NCBI RefSeq assembly: GCF_026930205.1
Contig: NZ_JANHOI010000006.1
Span: 36,753 to 100,752, forward strand
Source: Bartonella sp. 220B
GTDB lineage: Bacteria > Pseudomonadota > Alphaproteobacteria > Rhizobiales > Rhizobiaceae
Direction of reading: 5' to 3'
DNA: 64,000 nucleotides
Program-made: the position numbers and the translations under genes
The notes under the pieces: model-generated
Told to the model about the DNA's origin: nothing
Databases searched by the model: none
Seen by the model: the letters and a program-made list of their open reading frames with translations, nothing else
In this document: one piece after another, positions 45,951 through 55,864 of the stretch
How the letters are laid out: the number at the start of each line of letters is the position of its first letter
Position numbering within the stretch: position 1 is the stretch's first letter

Positions 45951-46772
45951 ATGTTGAGATCGTTTTTTTCATTTATAAAACGTAAAGCTCTGTCCTTTCG
46001 TTCAGCACAAAAAATGATCATTCGTACGCTCAAAGCAAAAGAGAGACATGCCTCTCTTTATTTAAAATACGCAAAAGCTTTCCAATCTTATTCTCCCAAG
46101 CAAGCAGCGATTTTTGCAGCCATGGGCATGCACGAGCTTGAGAATTATAAGGAGCTTCTTTGCCTTTCTTGTAATAATCGTGCACATAATAACGCGGTAG
46201 GTTCATTCTGTAACCACCCAGCTCTTGTAGCAAGCAAGCCTGCCAGCGCAACCCCTCGAACAGCAGTAGCAAACACAAATAAAGACACAAAAAAGTCATC
46301 AAAAACACACAGACAATTTCTTTTGACGTGGGTTCAACCTGGTCTTGCAGGTTTAATGGATGGTTCTGTCTCTACGCTTGCCCCCATTTTTGCTGCTGCT
46401 TTTGCAACGGGTGATACACATCAAACCTTTTTGATAGGGCTTTCAGCTTCAATTGGCGCGGGTCTTTCAATGGGATTTACAGAAGCAGCCCACGATGACG
46501 GAAAGTTATCCGGTCGAGGTTCTCCCTTTAAAAGGGGCCTTGCCAGCGGCATTATGACAACTCTGGGGGGATTAGGCCATGCCCTTCCTTATTTGATCAA
46601 CTCTTTTTACGTTGCAACAATCATTGCCTTTATCATTGTTTTTTTCGAACTATGGGCTATCGTTTGGATTCAAAATAGATTTATGTCGACCCCTTTTTGG
46701 CGTGCATCTTTACAGGTTATCATTGGTGGAGCACTCGTTTTTGCTACAGGGATCTTCATTGGTAGTATTTAA
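45951..46772 (+). CDS. MbfA-like iron exporter with a shortened ferritin-like domain
   Basis: 273 residues. The C-terminal 170 residues are the CCC1/VIT1-type membrane domain of MbfA: WVQPGLAGLMDGSVSTLAPIFAAAFATG, ASIGAGLSMGFTEAAHDDG, GRGSPFKRG and FATGIFIGSI. MbfA exports iron and is normally Irr-regulated in rhizobia. The N-terminal ferritin-like part is reduced to about 60 residues (LKAKERHASLYLKYAKAFQSY, AAIFAAMGMHELENYKELL) followed by a polar linker, so the four-helix iron site of the usual protein of about 325 residues is incomplete. RBS AAAGGAA before the ATG. Confidence 0.85.
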   Translation: MLRSFFSFIKRKALSFRSAQKMIIRTLKAKERHASLYLKYAKAFQSYSPKQAAIFAAMGMHELENYKELLCLSCNNRAHNNAVGSFCNHPALVASKPASATPRTAVANTNKDTKKSSKTHRQFLLTWVQPGLAGLMDGSVSTLAPIFAAAFATGDTHQTFLIGLSASIGAGLSMGFTEAAHDDGKLSGRGSPFKRGLASGIMTTLGGLGHALPYLINSFYVATIIAFIIVFFELWAIVWIQNRFMSTPFWRASLQVIIGGALVFATGIFIGSI

Positions 46773-46804
46773 CAAACATTATGGAAAATAAGCATTTACC
46801 GTAC

Positions 46805-46858
46805 AAAACAAGCAGTGGAAACCATCACCCCATCGAGTGGTTTTTCACTGCTTGTTTT
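46805..46858. terminator. Long inverted repeat after the iron exporter gene
   Basis: Perfect 13-bp arms AAAACAAGCAGTG/CACTGCTTGTTTT with further inner pairing AAACCA/TGGTTT. Could serve as a terminator; A-rich before and TTTTAAAA after. Confidence 0.8.
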
Positions 46859-46916
46859 AAAAAGATTCTTTTGTTAGAGCTATGTTTGTTTTTTATATTT
46901 TGGAGATGCTTTGACC

Positions 46917-47474
46917 ATGCCTTCCACGCACCTGAACAACCAAGAGAGCTCTTTTTCACCCAACCCATCTTCTCACCTTTCGCAAAAAGTGACCTTATCG
47001 GTCCAACGTCTTGAACATGGACAAGGTTTAGAGCTTCCTCACTATGCTACAGCCGGTTCTGCTGGTCTTGATCTTCGCGCAGCACTTGGTGAAGGAGAAA
47101 CGGTGGTCCTCGTACCGGGGCAACGTGCCCTTATTCCAACGGGTCTGATTTTTCATCTTCAACCAGGTTTTGAAGCACAAATACGCCCACGTTCAGGTTT
47201 AGCCTTAAAGCATGGCATCACATGTTTAAACACACCAGGAACAATTGACAGCGATTACCGTGGTGAGGTCAAAGTTCTTCTCATTAATTTGGGGCAAGAA
47301 GATTTTTCTATCGAACGCGGTATGCGCATTGCGCAGACTATTATCGCACCGGTGACTCAGGTAAATGTTTGTGCCATTGAATCCAGTGAAAACGAGAGCT
47401 TCCAAAGCAATGCAGAAAACCAAGCAGCCAAAAGCAGAGGCGCTGGTGGTTTTGGTTCAACAGGGCACATTTAA
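46917..47474 (+). CDS. dut: dUTP diphosphatase
   Basis: 185 residues. Trimeric dUTPase removing dUTP from the nucleotide pool: motif 1 [10 protein letters not shown], motif 2 [12 protein letters not shown], motif 3 [13 protein letters not shown], motif 4 [10 protein letters not shown], motif 5 [10 protein letters not shown]. An insert of about 18 polar residues ([18 protein letters not shown]) lies before motif 5. ATG 46917 is chosen; TTG 46911 is six bases earlier. The 3' half has been copied downstream. Confidence 0.95.
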   Translation: MPSTHLNNQESSFSPNPSSHLSQKVTLSVQRLEHGQGLELPHYATAGSAGLDLRAALGEGETVVLVPGQRALIPTGLIFHLQPGFEAQIRPRSGLALKHGITCLNTPGTIDSDYRGEVKVLLINLGQEDFSIERGMRIAQTIIAPVTQVNVCAIESSENESFQSNAENQAAKSRGAGGFGSTGHI

Positions 47475-47564
47475 ACAGCACGCAATACAAAAGAAGAGAA
47501 ATGGGCGCCCCCACAGCACCCACCCTGAGATCTGATTTTTCCTCTTCAGTTCAAGGTTGAAGAA

Positions 47565-47890
47565 CAAAGCAGCACAAAGTCACCCACGCTCTACAATCTT
47601 AAAGCACACCATCACATGCTCCATACTCAAAACAATGGAGTGTGGCTGATTGTGAAAGATTTGGAGCAAGAAGATTTTTTTATTGAGCGTGGGCCATGCG
47701 CGTTGCACAAACAGTCATCGCATCGGTGATTGAGGTCAATGCCAGAAATTTCAATACCAGAAATTCAAGTCAATGTTTTTGCCATTAAGCGTTTTTTCCA
47801 TTGAAGCGGATGGAAAAGAAAGCAGCCAAAACAATGCAGAAAACCAAGCTTCCCAAAGCAGAGGCGCTGGTGGTTTTTGCACAATAAAAA
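47565..47890 (+). pseudogene. Degenerate copy of the 3' half of dut
   Basis: Contains recognisable pieces in order: LKHTITC, LEQEDFFIERG, an equivalent of the ALHKQSS/AQTVIASV stretch in shifted frame, and NNAENQASQSRGAGGF before it stops. Several frame changes; not translatable. Confidence 0.88.
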
Positions 47891-47930
47891 AACTGAAAGA
47901 GAAAAAAACGGCAAAGCTCTATAGAAAGAC

Positions 47931-48512
47931 TCATTCCTCTACAGGAGCAACAGATTTCATCACAGAATGATTGGTGTTTGCCACATCGCTCGTTACCACT
48001 GCACGCGCATTCTCTATAACCTTCACTCCACCCGCATCGGTCACCCCCACACTTCCCTCACTTGTTGCTCCTTTTGCAGCAACATTGGAAGATTTTTGCA
48101 ACCCCATAAGACCCACTTTAGTATATCCAGCCATCCGTATTTGATTAAGCAAATCCACGACAGCGCCATAATTGATTTCGCTATCGGCTTTGATCAAAAT
48201 TTTTGTCTCTCGATTTTGCTCTGTTGCTTTTAACAAAGCTTCGACAAATGCTGTTTGACCAATAAGATTATCGCCCACATAAAGCGAACGATCTTTTTGC
48301 AAAGTCACATAAAGAGGCTCATCAGGTTGAACCGCAGAGGACGCTTTTGTTATAGAAGGAAGTTGAACCGGAATAACAGATGTTGCCAAAGGTGCTGCGA
48401 CCATAAAAACAATAAGCAACACCAGAACAACATCAATAAAAGGGGTTACATTGATTTCATTGTGCAATCCACTGTCATCGCTTTCCCAATTATCCTGAAA
48501 GTCTGCTTTCAT
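47931..48512 (-). CDS. exbD: ExbD/TolR-family energy transducer
   Basis: 193 residues with an N-terminal cytoplasmic stretch, single membrane helix [22 protein letters not shown] (Asp in the helix is the proton site), and a periplasmic domain ending in an unusual Ser/Ala/Val-rich tail. With ExbB and TonB it energises outer-membrane iron and heme receptors. The start overlaps the exbB stop as ATGA. Confidence 0.92.
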   Translation of the reverse strand: MKADFQDNWESDDSGLHNEINVTPFIDVVLVLLIVFMVAAPLATSVIPVQLPSITKASSAVQPDEPLYVTLQKDRSLYVGDNLIGQTAFVEALLKATEQNRETKILIKADSEINYGAVVDLLNQIRMAGYTKVGLMGLQKSSNVAAKGATSEGSVGVTDAGGVKVIENARAVVTSDVANTNHSVMKSVAPVEE

Positions 48513-49369
48513 TTTTTATGACTTTTCTGTTGACGGTGTCGATCAAGTTCACGGCTCAAGAGCCTTTCAATTGCCGCGGCAATATCGCCCAAATCATTAC
48601 GATAACCACTCAATGCACGCATAAGGCTGTTATACATCACAACGGCGGGAATAGCCACAAACAACCCGATAGCCGTTGCCAGCAAAGCTTCAGCAATTCC
48701 AGGTGCCACCACATCAAGCCGCGTGGTTTGAGATTGGGCGATACCAATAAAAGAATTCATAATTCCCCACACAGTGGCAAAAAGACCAACAAAAGGAGCA
48801 ATAGCACCAATGGTTGCAAGAACAGCACTTCCACATGCAACACGGCGCATAGCTGTCAACAAGCAGCGCGACAAAAGCGAATTCACCCTTTCCTTTACAC
48901 CCTCATTCATATCAATATCGCGTCCCCCCTCACCATACTGACCAATCTCCTCAAAGAAGAGGAGTCCTTCATGCGCAACGGCGGGTGTCTCTTGTCTTGC
49001 ATCGGTTCTCTCATCCTCGACTTCAGAGTCCATAAAACGCACCTGCTGTGTAGAAAGATAGACTTCCTGTAAAACTTGCTTCAGGAAGAACACACCAGCC
49101 CCTTTGCTTTCTTTTAAGCTAGCAGCCAAACGCGTGAGAGTCTGCGCATGAAGAGCCAAATGAAGTTCTTGACGCACTCTTCGTTTTGCCAAAGTAATCT
49201 CAACGATTTTGACAAAAGCAATTGTCCAAGAAGCAAGAGAAGCCAACAACAAAAGAACGATAACGGATTTCACAACAAAATCAGCCGCCATAAACATAGA
49301 AAAAGGGGAAAAATCATGTGCTGCAAATACAGCAGACGTGCTTTCTAAGGGTACTGTCTCAGATTCCAT
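48509..49369 (-). CDS. exbB: ExbB/TolQ-family proton channel protein
   Basis: 286 residues with three helices: [22 protein letters not shown] near residue 32, then [29 protein letters not shown] and [21 protein letters not shown]. The loop between helices 1 and 2 has an acidic insert (residues 110-165, [11 protein letters not shown]...[11 protein letters not shown]). It is the first gene of the exbBD pair; adjacency and the typical TolQ-like [12 protein letters not shown] favour ExbB over TolQ. Confidence 0.92.
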   Translation of the reverse strand: MESETVPLESTSAVFAAHDFSPFSMFMAADFVVKSVIVLLLLASLASWTIAFVKIVEITLAKRRVRQELHLALHAQTLTRLAASLKESKGAGVFFLKQVLQEVYLSTQQVRFMDSEVEDERTDARQETPAVAHEGLLFFEEIGQYGEGGRDIDMNEGVKERVNSLLSRCLLTAMRRVACGSAVLATIGAIAPFVGLFATVWGIMNSFIGIAQSQTTRLDVVAPGIAEALLATAIGLFVAIPAVVMYNSLMRALSGYRNDLGDIAAAIERLLSRELDRHRQQKSHKK

Positions 49370-49489
49370 TTCTGTCTCACATCGTTATAGACTTCACTCG
49401 TGTCCTACAGCCATGTCATCAAATTCGGCAGCATTACCCTTCCACAATGCCACATGCCTCTATAACATCACTTTGTGTTTAGTCTAAAA

Positions 49490-49522
49490 AATAAAACTTG
49501 ATAAATCAAGTATAGTTTTATT
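49490..49522. promoter_or_regulatory. Nested inverted repeat upstream of exbB
   Basis: Outer arms AATAAAACT/AGTTTTATT and inner CTTGAT/ATCAAG, about 120 bp before the exbB start. On the minus strand it is followed by TTTTTT. It may be an iron-responsive operator or a terminator of upstream transcription; the sequence does not decide. Confidence 0.5.
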
Positions 49523-49973
49523 TCAAAAAACCTCTCTTTCAAGAGAAATATTTCAAGAAATTTTTCTTCTCACGAATAAGAATAAATTTATCAGGAAAAT
49601 AAGTGTATTGCCCACAATGACTTAACTCTCCCCTCATTAAAGACAAAAAACAAGAGAGAGGTGAAAAATCATCAAGGGATCTCTCCTTCATAACCGTAAA
49701 GCAGTACGCAAGAGAGACCTTTCTGAACTTTTTCCAAGGGGCTTTCACACCCCCTCACATCACAATCCTACACATCACACCCCTACACAGGCAAAACAAT
49801 CCTTAAAGGCAAATAAAAACTTATGACCTCAAAATATTTTTAAATTGAAAAAAAAAGGGAACTAAAAAACCTGTTTGGCGTTACAAAAGCAGTGAAAATT
49901 TTACTCCAATGCAAATGATCACCATGAACACAGATAACTTAAGTCATGATGAGTCAGAGAGGGAAAGAACATC
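49523..49973. other. Gene-free region between exbB and the DUF883 gene
   Basis: A minus frame at 49539-49748 lacks a ribosome site and family features. Promoters for the divergent units on either side must lie here. Confidence 0.5.
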
Positions 49974-50300
49974 ATGGCAAACAATAAAACAACGGAGAAT
50001 TGTAAAATGACAGCGAAAAAAAATCCACAAGGACAATTTGATAAGTTACGCAATGACGTTTCAGAAGTCACTTCAACACTAGCAGATCTTGGTGCAAGCA
50101 AATTAAATCAAGCCAAAAACAAAGCTGAAGAACTGTATAAGACAGCAAAAGAAAGCAGTGGAGATATTCTTTCTCAAGCAAAAGACAAAATCGGTGATCT
50201 TGAACAAAACATGAATCAATATGTTCGTAAAAATCCGCATAAAAGCGTTTTGTTTGCAGCGGGTATTGGTTTTATTCTTTCTCAATTATTGCGTCGTTAA
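49974..50300 (+). CDS. DUF883 (ElaB/YqjD-like) membrane-anchored protein
   Basis: 108 residues: a long amphipathic coil (SEVTSTLADLGASKLNQAKNKAEELYKTAKESSGD) and C-terminal NPHKSVLFAAGIGFILSQLLRR, the membrane tail with Arg-Arg end typical of ElaB/YqjD, which bind ribosomes at the membrane in E. coli. Start could be ATG 50007, which has GGAGA upstream. The next gene starts 4 bp later. Confidence 0.82.
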   Translation: MANNKTTENCKMTAKKNPQGQFDKLRNDVSEVTSTLADLGASKLNQAKNKAEELYKTAKESSGDILSQAKDKIGDLEQNMNQYVRKNPHKSVLFAAGIGFILSQLLRR

Positions 50301-50303
50301 GCA

Positions 50304-50747
50304 ATGCATAAGTTTATCGCTCCCCTGTTAAACCATCTTGTTGGCGGAGGGCTCAAAAGCACCGTCAAGCAAGTGCGCCTTCAAGCAATTTGCTGTAGTA
50401 TTATCGGCATTTCCTTGTTCGTGTCGTTGCTTTTTTTATGTATGATGGGTTTTATTGCGTTATGTTGGATTATGAATCCCTTTGCAGCAGCCACCACAAT
50501 GTTTTTCATTTGGCTCGTTCTTGCCGGTTTAGGGTTTGTTATTGTCCGCATTCTTAAAACTTCTCAACGCTACGCTCAACAACAGAAGTCGGAAGAACAA
50601 CGTCATGAACTTATGACAGAAGCAACACTTTCCAGCATTGCGCTTTTAAGTCGGAATCTTCCCTTTGCCAAATTGAGCGTTCCAGTTCTTGGGCTTGCAA
50701 CCTATTTTCTGTGGAAAAAAGACAAAAAAGGCCGCCTTTCAGATTAA
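50304..50747 (+). CDS. YqjE-like membrane protein
   Basis: 147 residues with two adjacent helices (IIGISLFVSLLFLCMMGFIALCWIM and TTMFFIWLVLAGLGFVIVRIL), the phage-holin-III/YqjE arrangement, and a C-terminal ending LGLATYFLWKKDKKGRL. It pairs with the DUF883 gene as yqjD-yqjE do in E. coli. Confidence 0.7.
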   Translation: MHKFIAPLLNHLVGGGLKSTVKQVRLQAICCSIIGISLFVSLLFLCMMGFIALCWIMNPFAAATTMFFIWLVLAGLGFVIVRILKTSQRYAQQQKSEEQRHELMTEATLSSIALLSRNLPFAKLSVPVLGLATYFLWKKDKKGRLSD

Positions 50748-50776
50748 GATATGCAATTGTGCACTCTTAATCCCCC

Positions 50777-50812
50777 GGTGTTTTCTCTCAATTGAGAGAA
50801 AACACCCTTTTT
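50777..50812 (+). terminator. Terminator after the YqjE-like gene
   Basis: Perfect 15-bp palindrome arms (GGTGTTTTCTCTCAA and its complement) followed by CTTTTT. Confidence 0.95.
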
Positions 50813-51747
50813 GTTCCCATTCACTTTTCCCTCTTCACAAAGTGAGGATGACCTTCATTCTTAAGGGGGCATTCTCACAGCCAAAGAGTAAACAACCAGA
50901 CCACATCATTTTATGGGCAATAAAAAACACTTTTATTATTTACGCGTAATAAAATCAGAATATTCGATAAGAGGGCTGCTTTGTGTTTTTTTCTCAACGC
51001 CTTGAGAAGGGGGCTAAGAGCAAATCTCAGAGATGATTTCGTAAATGATCAAAGAGCATCTGAAGCTTCCAACAAAGATGACACGCATCAACAGCGAAGC
51101 TTCTCGCACACCCTTGAAAGCATATCTGATCAATATCACGAGGGTTAAAAATCCACCCTCTCCATCCACAAGAATCTCAAAAACTTTTTATCCCCTACGC
51201 GCCACACCCCTACGCGTCAAACATTGTGTCCTTCAGGCATCATGCAAGGAGCTCTGCTTCAAGAGTTTCTCTTTTAATGAGCGAAGGTGAAAACCGGCAT
51301 CATCATTATATTTGCTATTTACCCAACCTGAAATGTTACGATAGCCCTTGCATTAAGACGACTTATGAGAGGTATTTTATTCTTTCTTTAGAGTTTTTTA
51401 CCGACACACCTGCCCCCACTTTTGACGTGCAAGCAAATGATTTTAATTGATTGAATATACGAGAGTTTGAGATAAGAGAATCTTACAATATTTGGGGCTC
51501 TAATTCAAGTTGCAAAAAAGAATAATCTTTATAAATCAATATATTGACGTAAAAAATCTCCTGTTTCTTCAAAAATGTTCTCCCCCTTCAAACATCCACC
51601 ATCTTTTTTATTGTTTTTAGACACCACAAACTGCCCAGCCCGCTTTCAGAAAAACACCCACTATACTCTCTTATCAACAATGTTTTTTGCTAAAAATATT
51701 TCTTTACTACTCTACAGATTACAACTCTACAGATTTTATAAAAGGAT
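50813..51747. other. Gene-free region with dispersed repeat copy 2
   Basis: No supported gene. Bases 51312-51527 match 33279-33497 in a diverged form. The right end borders the glmM stop on the other strand. Confidence 0.55.
51312..51527. repeat. Dispersed intergenic repeat, copy 2
   Basis: Shares ordered blocks with 33279-33497, including CTTACAATATT near the right end. It lies between two housekeeping genes, 18 kb from copy 1, so it is not a local duplication. Confidence 0.75.
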
Positions 51748-53127
51748 TCAGGCTTCCTCAGCGACAGCCCCGACCTTTGAAAGGGCATCATGATGTGTAA
51801 TCACATCCATCAATTCTGTCACAACAGTGTTGAGAGTTTCTCGTTCATCACCTTCAGCCATGATGCGGATAACCGGCTCTGTTCCAGAAGCACGAATAAC
51901 CAATCGTGCCTCTTTTCCCAAACGTTGTGTTGCTTGATCAATTGCCGTTTTAACCGGATTCTTTTTCAAAAGATTTTTGTTTTTAACCCGGACATTTTTC
52001 AAAATTTGCGGTACCGGATCAAACCGCTTACAAAGAAGACTCATAGGGGTTTGACTTTCTTGCATACAAGCTAAGATCTGCAAGGCAGCCACCAGCCCAT
52101 CCCCTGTTGTACCAAAATCACTAAGCACAATATGCCCAGAAGCTTCACCACCGACATTATATCCCTTTTGGCGCATTGCTTCGACCACATAGCGATCACC
52201 CACATTTGTCCGAACAAGCTCCAAGCCTTTACTCTTTAAGAAGCGCTCGAGTCCAAGATTTGACATAATGGTTGTAACCACACCATTACGCTGTAACCGT
52301 CCGGTTTTATGCCAATGTTCAGCAATCACAGCAATCAATTGATCTCCATCAATGGTTTGTGCTTTTTCATCAACAAGGAGCACACGATCACCATCCCCAT
52401 CGAGAGCAATCCCCACATCGGCACGCACTTCATGAACTTTTTGTTTTAAAGAAGCCAAATCGGTTGAACCACATTTTTGATTAATATTGGTTCCATTTGG
52501 GGTATCATGAATAGCAAAGACCTCTGCTCCCAATTCCCACAAAGCTCGTGGAGCAGCTTTATAAGCAGCCCCATTGGCGCAATCGACCACGATACGCACA
52601 GCATCCAGTCGAACATCGCGTGGCAAAGTTCGTTTTGCATATTCGATATAACGATAAATATCGCCCTCGACGCGTTTTGCATAGCCAATTTCGGCAGAAC
52701 TTGCTAAGGATTTTGAGAGATCGGTATCGATCAATTGTTCAATTTTTGCTTCCATATCATCAGAAAGCTTAAAACCATCAGGACCAAAAAGTTTAATTCC
52801 ATTATCATAGAAGGGATTATGAGAAGCAGAAATCATCACGCCAAGATCAGCGCGCAACGAGCGACAAAGCATAGCAACAGCAGGTGTTGGCACAGGCCCC
52901 AACAAGAAAGCCTCCATCCCAGCAGCGGTAAATCCTGAAACCAAAGCATTTTCCAACATATAACCAGATAATCGGGTATCCTTTCCAATCACCACACGAC
53001 GGGATTGGCGTTGTGAACGAAACAACACGCCCACAGCCATCCCCACTTTCATGGCAAAATCTGGTGTCATGGGAAAAGAATTGGCCTTCCCTCGAATACC
53101 ATCAGTACCAAAATATTTTTGTGCCAT
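51748..53127 (-). CDS. glmM: Phosphoglucosamine mutase
   Basis: 459 residues. Interconverts glucosamine-6-P and glucosamine-1-P for UDP-GlcNAc. Begins [16 protein letters not shown], with phosphoserine Ser102 in [13 protein letters not shown], metal loop DGDGDR ([14 protein letters not shown]), sugar-binding GGEASGHIV and phosphate-binding [12 protein letters not shown]. It follows ftsH on the same strand, the usual Rhizobiales order. Confidence 0.97.
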   Translation of the reverse strand: MAQKYFGTDGIRGKANSFPMTPDFAMKVGMAVGVLFRSQRQSRRVVIGKDTRLSGYMLENALVSGFTAAGMEAFLLGPVPTPAVAMLCRSLRADLGVMISASHNPFYDNGIKLFGPDGFKLSDDMEAKIEQLIDTDLSKSLASSAEIGYAKRVEGDIYRYIEYAKRTLPRDVRLDAVRIVVDCANGAAYKAAPRALWELGAEVFAIHDTPNGTNINQKCGSTDLASLKQKVHEVRADVGIALDGDGDRVLLVDEKAQTIDGDQLIAVIAEHWHKTGRLQRNGVVTTIMSNLGLERFLKSKGLELVRTNVGDRYVVEAMRQKGYNVGGEASGHIVLSDFGTTGDGLVAALQILACMQESQTPMSLLCKRFDPVPQILKNVRVKNKNLLKKNPVKTAIDQATQRLGKEARLVIRASGTEPVIRIMAEGDERETLNTVVTELMDVITHHDALSKVGAVAEEA

Positions 53128-53571
53128 CCCTTTTTCCTTTACACCCTTGTTTTCTTGCAGTTAGAACAGAGCAGAAACTCTTAATACAGCGAAATTACTC
53201 CTGTCGATCACTTACACTTTCAGAAAATCAAAACACACGACCATATCCACTGCCCAGAAAAAACCAAAAAAATCTTTGATTCTACCAACAACCACGCAAT
53301 TATGCTCTTACATCCCATAGATTAAGCAATAATATTCTCTTACAGGCTTTATCTAAACGAACCCTTTAAACAAAATAAAAAAGTGCTTTTTCGCAACATC
53401 ATCCTAAAAACAATCCCTCTCCCAAACACCCCTGCTTGCACACGCCCCAAGCCCACCAGCCATCAACGCCTCCATTCTCATATTCTCCCCCAATATTGTT
53501 GTGAAGGCGCAAGCAATGCTTGCGCCTTTTCAAAGAATTTTTCTTCAGATTTTTCCCCAAAACATGACTGC
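53128..53571. other. Spacer between ftsH and glmM
   Basis: No gene. A perfect hairpin AAGGCGCAAGCA/TGCTTGCGCCTT at 53504-53528 lies 44 bp after the ftsH stop and is a probable transcript end, although no T run follows on the minus strand. Confidence 0.65.
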
Positions 53572-55746
53572 TCAAGCGTCGTTAGAAGGCTCTCCTTTAC
53601 CATGTCCCATAGCATTTGATTTTTTATCAGGGCCTGCTTTACCTTTAGAGCGATTAACTGCTTTTGTGGTATTTTTTGCGCTTTGTGTTTTCTTCTCAAC
53701 GCCCTGAGATTGTGCTTTTTTCAACGCAACACCTTGAGATTGCGCTTCACTGGATTTTGTTGTTGTCTTCCCAACTTTTTCCTCTGCTTTTCTCATCTCT
53801 TCCTTATCGACATTCATTTTACGAACATCACCAGCGCCTGTTTTATCCGCTGTTGTCCGATGCGCTTCCGCCTTCATTGCACCAGTTTTAGGAACAGAAG
53901 ATGTGCGAGGAGCAGCGGTCTCATCTTTCTGGGTTCGTGAAGGAGGCTTTCCTGCAATAACTTCATTAATTTCAGCGCCCGTTAAAGTCTCATATTCCAA
54001 CAAGCCTTGGGCAAGGGCAAACCATTGTTTCTTTTTTTCTTTCAGAATTCTTGTCGCACTTTTATAAGCATCATCAATAAGCTTACGCACTTCCATATCG
54101 ATCATTCGGGCTGTTTCTTCAGAGACATTTTGTGTCCGTGCAACAGAATGTCCTAAAAAGACTTCATCCTGATTATCACCATAGGCAACATTTCCAAGCA
54201 GATCAGAAAAGCCCCACCGTGTAATCATTGCACGTGCTAATTTTGTTGCTTGTTCAATATCAGAAGAAGCACCAGAAGTGATATTGTCCTTTCCGAATTT
54301 CAGTTCCTCAGCCACACGCCCGCCCATCATAATAGCCAAACGAGAAATCATCCACCGATAACTCATGGAATAGCGATCTCCTTCAGGCAATTGCATCACC
54401 ATTCCAAGCGCCCGTCCCCTTGGCACGATTGTAGCCTTATGGACAGGATCAGCAACAGGCACATTGAGTGCTACGATAGCATGTCCTGCTTCGTGATAAG
54501 CGGTCAGTTCTTTTTCTTCTTGTGTCATAGCGGTTGAACGACGTTCAGCCCCCATCATCACCTTATCTTTAGCATCTTCAAACTCTTGCATTGTCACGAC
54601 TCTTTTATTGCGGCTAGCGGCCATAAGAGCAGCTTCATTAACAAGATTCATCAAATCAGCCCCAGAAAATCCTGGTGTCCCCCTTGCAAGAACTTTCAGA
54701 TCAACATTAGGCGCTAAGGGCACATTGCGCACATGCACTTTTAAGATTTGTTCACGCCCAGACACATCGGGATTTGGCACGACAACTTGCCGATCAAACC
54801 GCCCAGGTCTTAACAAAGCAGGATCGAGCACATCAGGACGATTTGTTGCAGCAATAAGAATGATACTTTCATTAGGTTCAAAACCATCCATTTCAACGAG
54901 CAACTGGTTTAAAGTTTGCTCACGTTCATCATTTCCCCCGCCAAGTCCAGCACCACGATGGCGTCCAACAGCGTCGATTTCATCGATAAAGATAATGCAA
55001 GGCGCATTCTTTTTCGCCTGTTCAAACATATCGCGCACACGGCTAGCACCCACACCAACAAACATTTCGACAAAATCTGATCCTGAAATGGTAAAGAACG
55101 GTACATTTGCTTCCCCCGCTACCGAGCGTGCAAGCAAAGTTTTACCCGTTCCAGGAGGACCTACAAGCAAAACACCTCTTGGGATACGCCCACCTAGGCG
55201 TTGAAATTTTTGTGGTTCACGTAAAAATTCGACAATTTCCTGTAAATCTTGCTTTGCTTCTTCAACGCCAGCAACATCTTGAAAGGTCACACGTCCTTGT
55301 GCTTCATTAAGCAATTTCGCTTTTGATTTGCCAAATCCCATAGCGCCACGTGATCCATTTTGCATTTGTCGCATAAAAAAGACCCACGCCCCAACGATAA
55401 TAAAGACAGGCAGCAAGGAAAAGAGAAGATTGAGGAAAATACTATTGCCAGAGCTTTCGGGAACAGCTTTGACATTGACATTTTTGTTTTCCAATTTTTC
55501 TATCAAACCTGGATCTCGAGGAGCGTAGGTTGAAACAACTCTATGTTCAACGGTTTGCCCTGTTAACTTTTGCCCTTGAATGGTTACAGATTTCATCTCA
55601 TTATTCTCAACTTTTCGCAAAAATTCAGAATAGGAGACTTCTCCTCCTCCAGACCGTTGGCTATCTCCATTAAAGAGAGAAAACGACACAATCAAAATTA
55701 AGGCAATAACTCCCCAAATGAGGAGAGAGCGGTAATTGGAATTCAT
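53572..55746 (-). CDS. ftsH: ATP-dependent zinc metalloprotease FtsH
   Basis: 724 residues, inner-membrane AAA protease that degrades misfolded and regulatory membrane proteins. N-terminal helix ([18 protein letters not shown]), periplasmic domain, second helix near residue 105, Walker A GPPGTGKT near 195, Walker [12 protein letters not shown] segment and zinc site HEAGH near 417. The enzyme body ends about residue 610. The remaining 110 residues are a Lys/Thr/Ala/Gln-rich tail with QSQGV repeats, longer than in most FtsH. Follows tilS. Confidence 0.97.
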   Translation of the reverse strand: MNSNYRSLLIWGVIALILIVSFSLFNGDSQRSGGGEVSYSEFLRKVENNEMKSVTIQGQKLTGQTVEHRVVSTYAPRDPGLIEKLENKNVNVKAVPESSGNSIFLNLLFSLLPVFIIVGAWVFFMRQMQNGSRGAMGFGKSKAKLLNEAQGRVTFQDVAGVEEAKQDLQEIVEFLREPQKFQRLGGRIPRGVLLVGPPGTGKTLLARSVAGEANVPFFTISGSDFVEMFVGVGASRVRDMFEQAKKNAPCIIFIDEIDAVGRHRGAGLGGGNDEREQTLNQLLVEMDGFEPNESIILIAATNRPDVLDPALLRPGRFDRQVVVPNPDVSGREQILKVHVRNVPLAPNVDLKVLARGTPGFSGADLMNLVNEAALMAASRNKRVVTMQEFEDAKDKVMMGAERRSTAMTQEEKELTAYHEAGHAIVALNVPVADPVHKATIVPRGRALGMVMQLPEGDRYSMSYRWMISRLAIMMGGRVAEELKFGKDNITSGASSDIEQATKLARAMITRWGFSDLLGNVAYGDNQDEVFLGHSVARTQNVSEETARMIDMEVRKLIDDAYKSATRILKEKKKQWFALAQGLLEYETLTGAEINEVIAGKPPSRTQKDETAAPRTSSVPKTGAMKAEAHRTTADKTGAGDVRKMNVDKEEMRKAEEKVGKTTTKSSEAQSQGVALKKAQSQGVEKKTQSAKNTTKAVNRSKGKAGPDKKSNAMGHGKGEPSNDA

Positions 55747-55864
55747 ATTTGGCCCACACTTTTAATCAAATCTAGATTTTAAATAGTTTCCCTTAACATA
55801 TAACCTTGTCTGTCCCTTGCCAAGGGATGAGAGAATGTTTATTGTCTTTTAGGGCGATTTTTCT

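Noticed and set aside
54608..55204. Plus-strand 198-codon frame inside ftsH
   Set aside because: Shadow of the AAA domain on the opposite strand.
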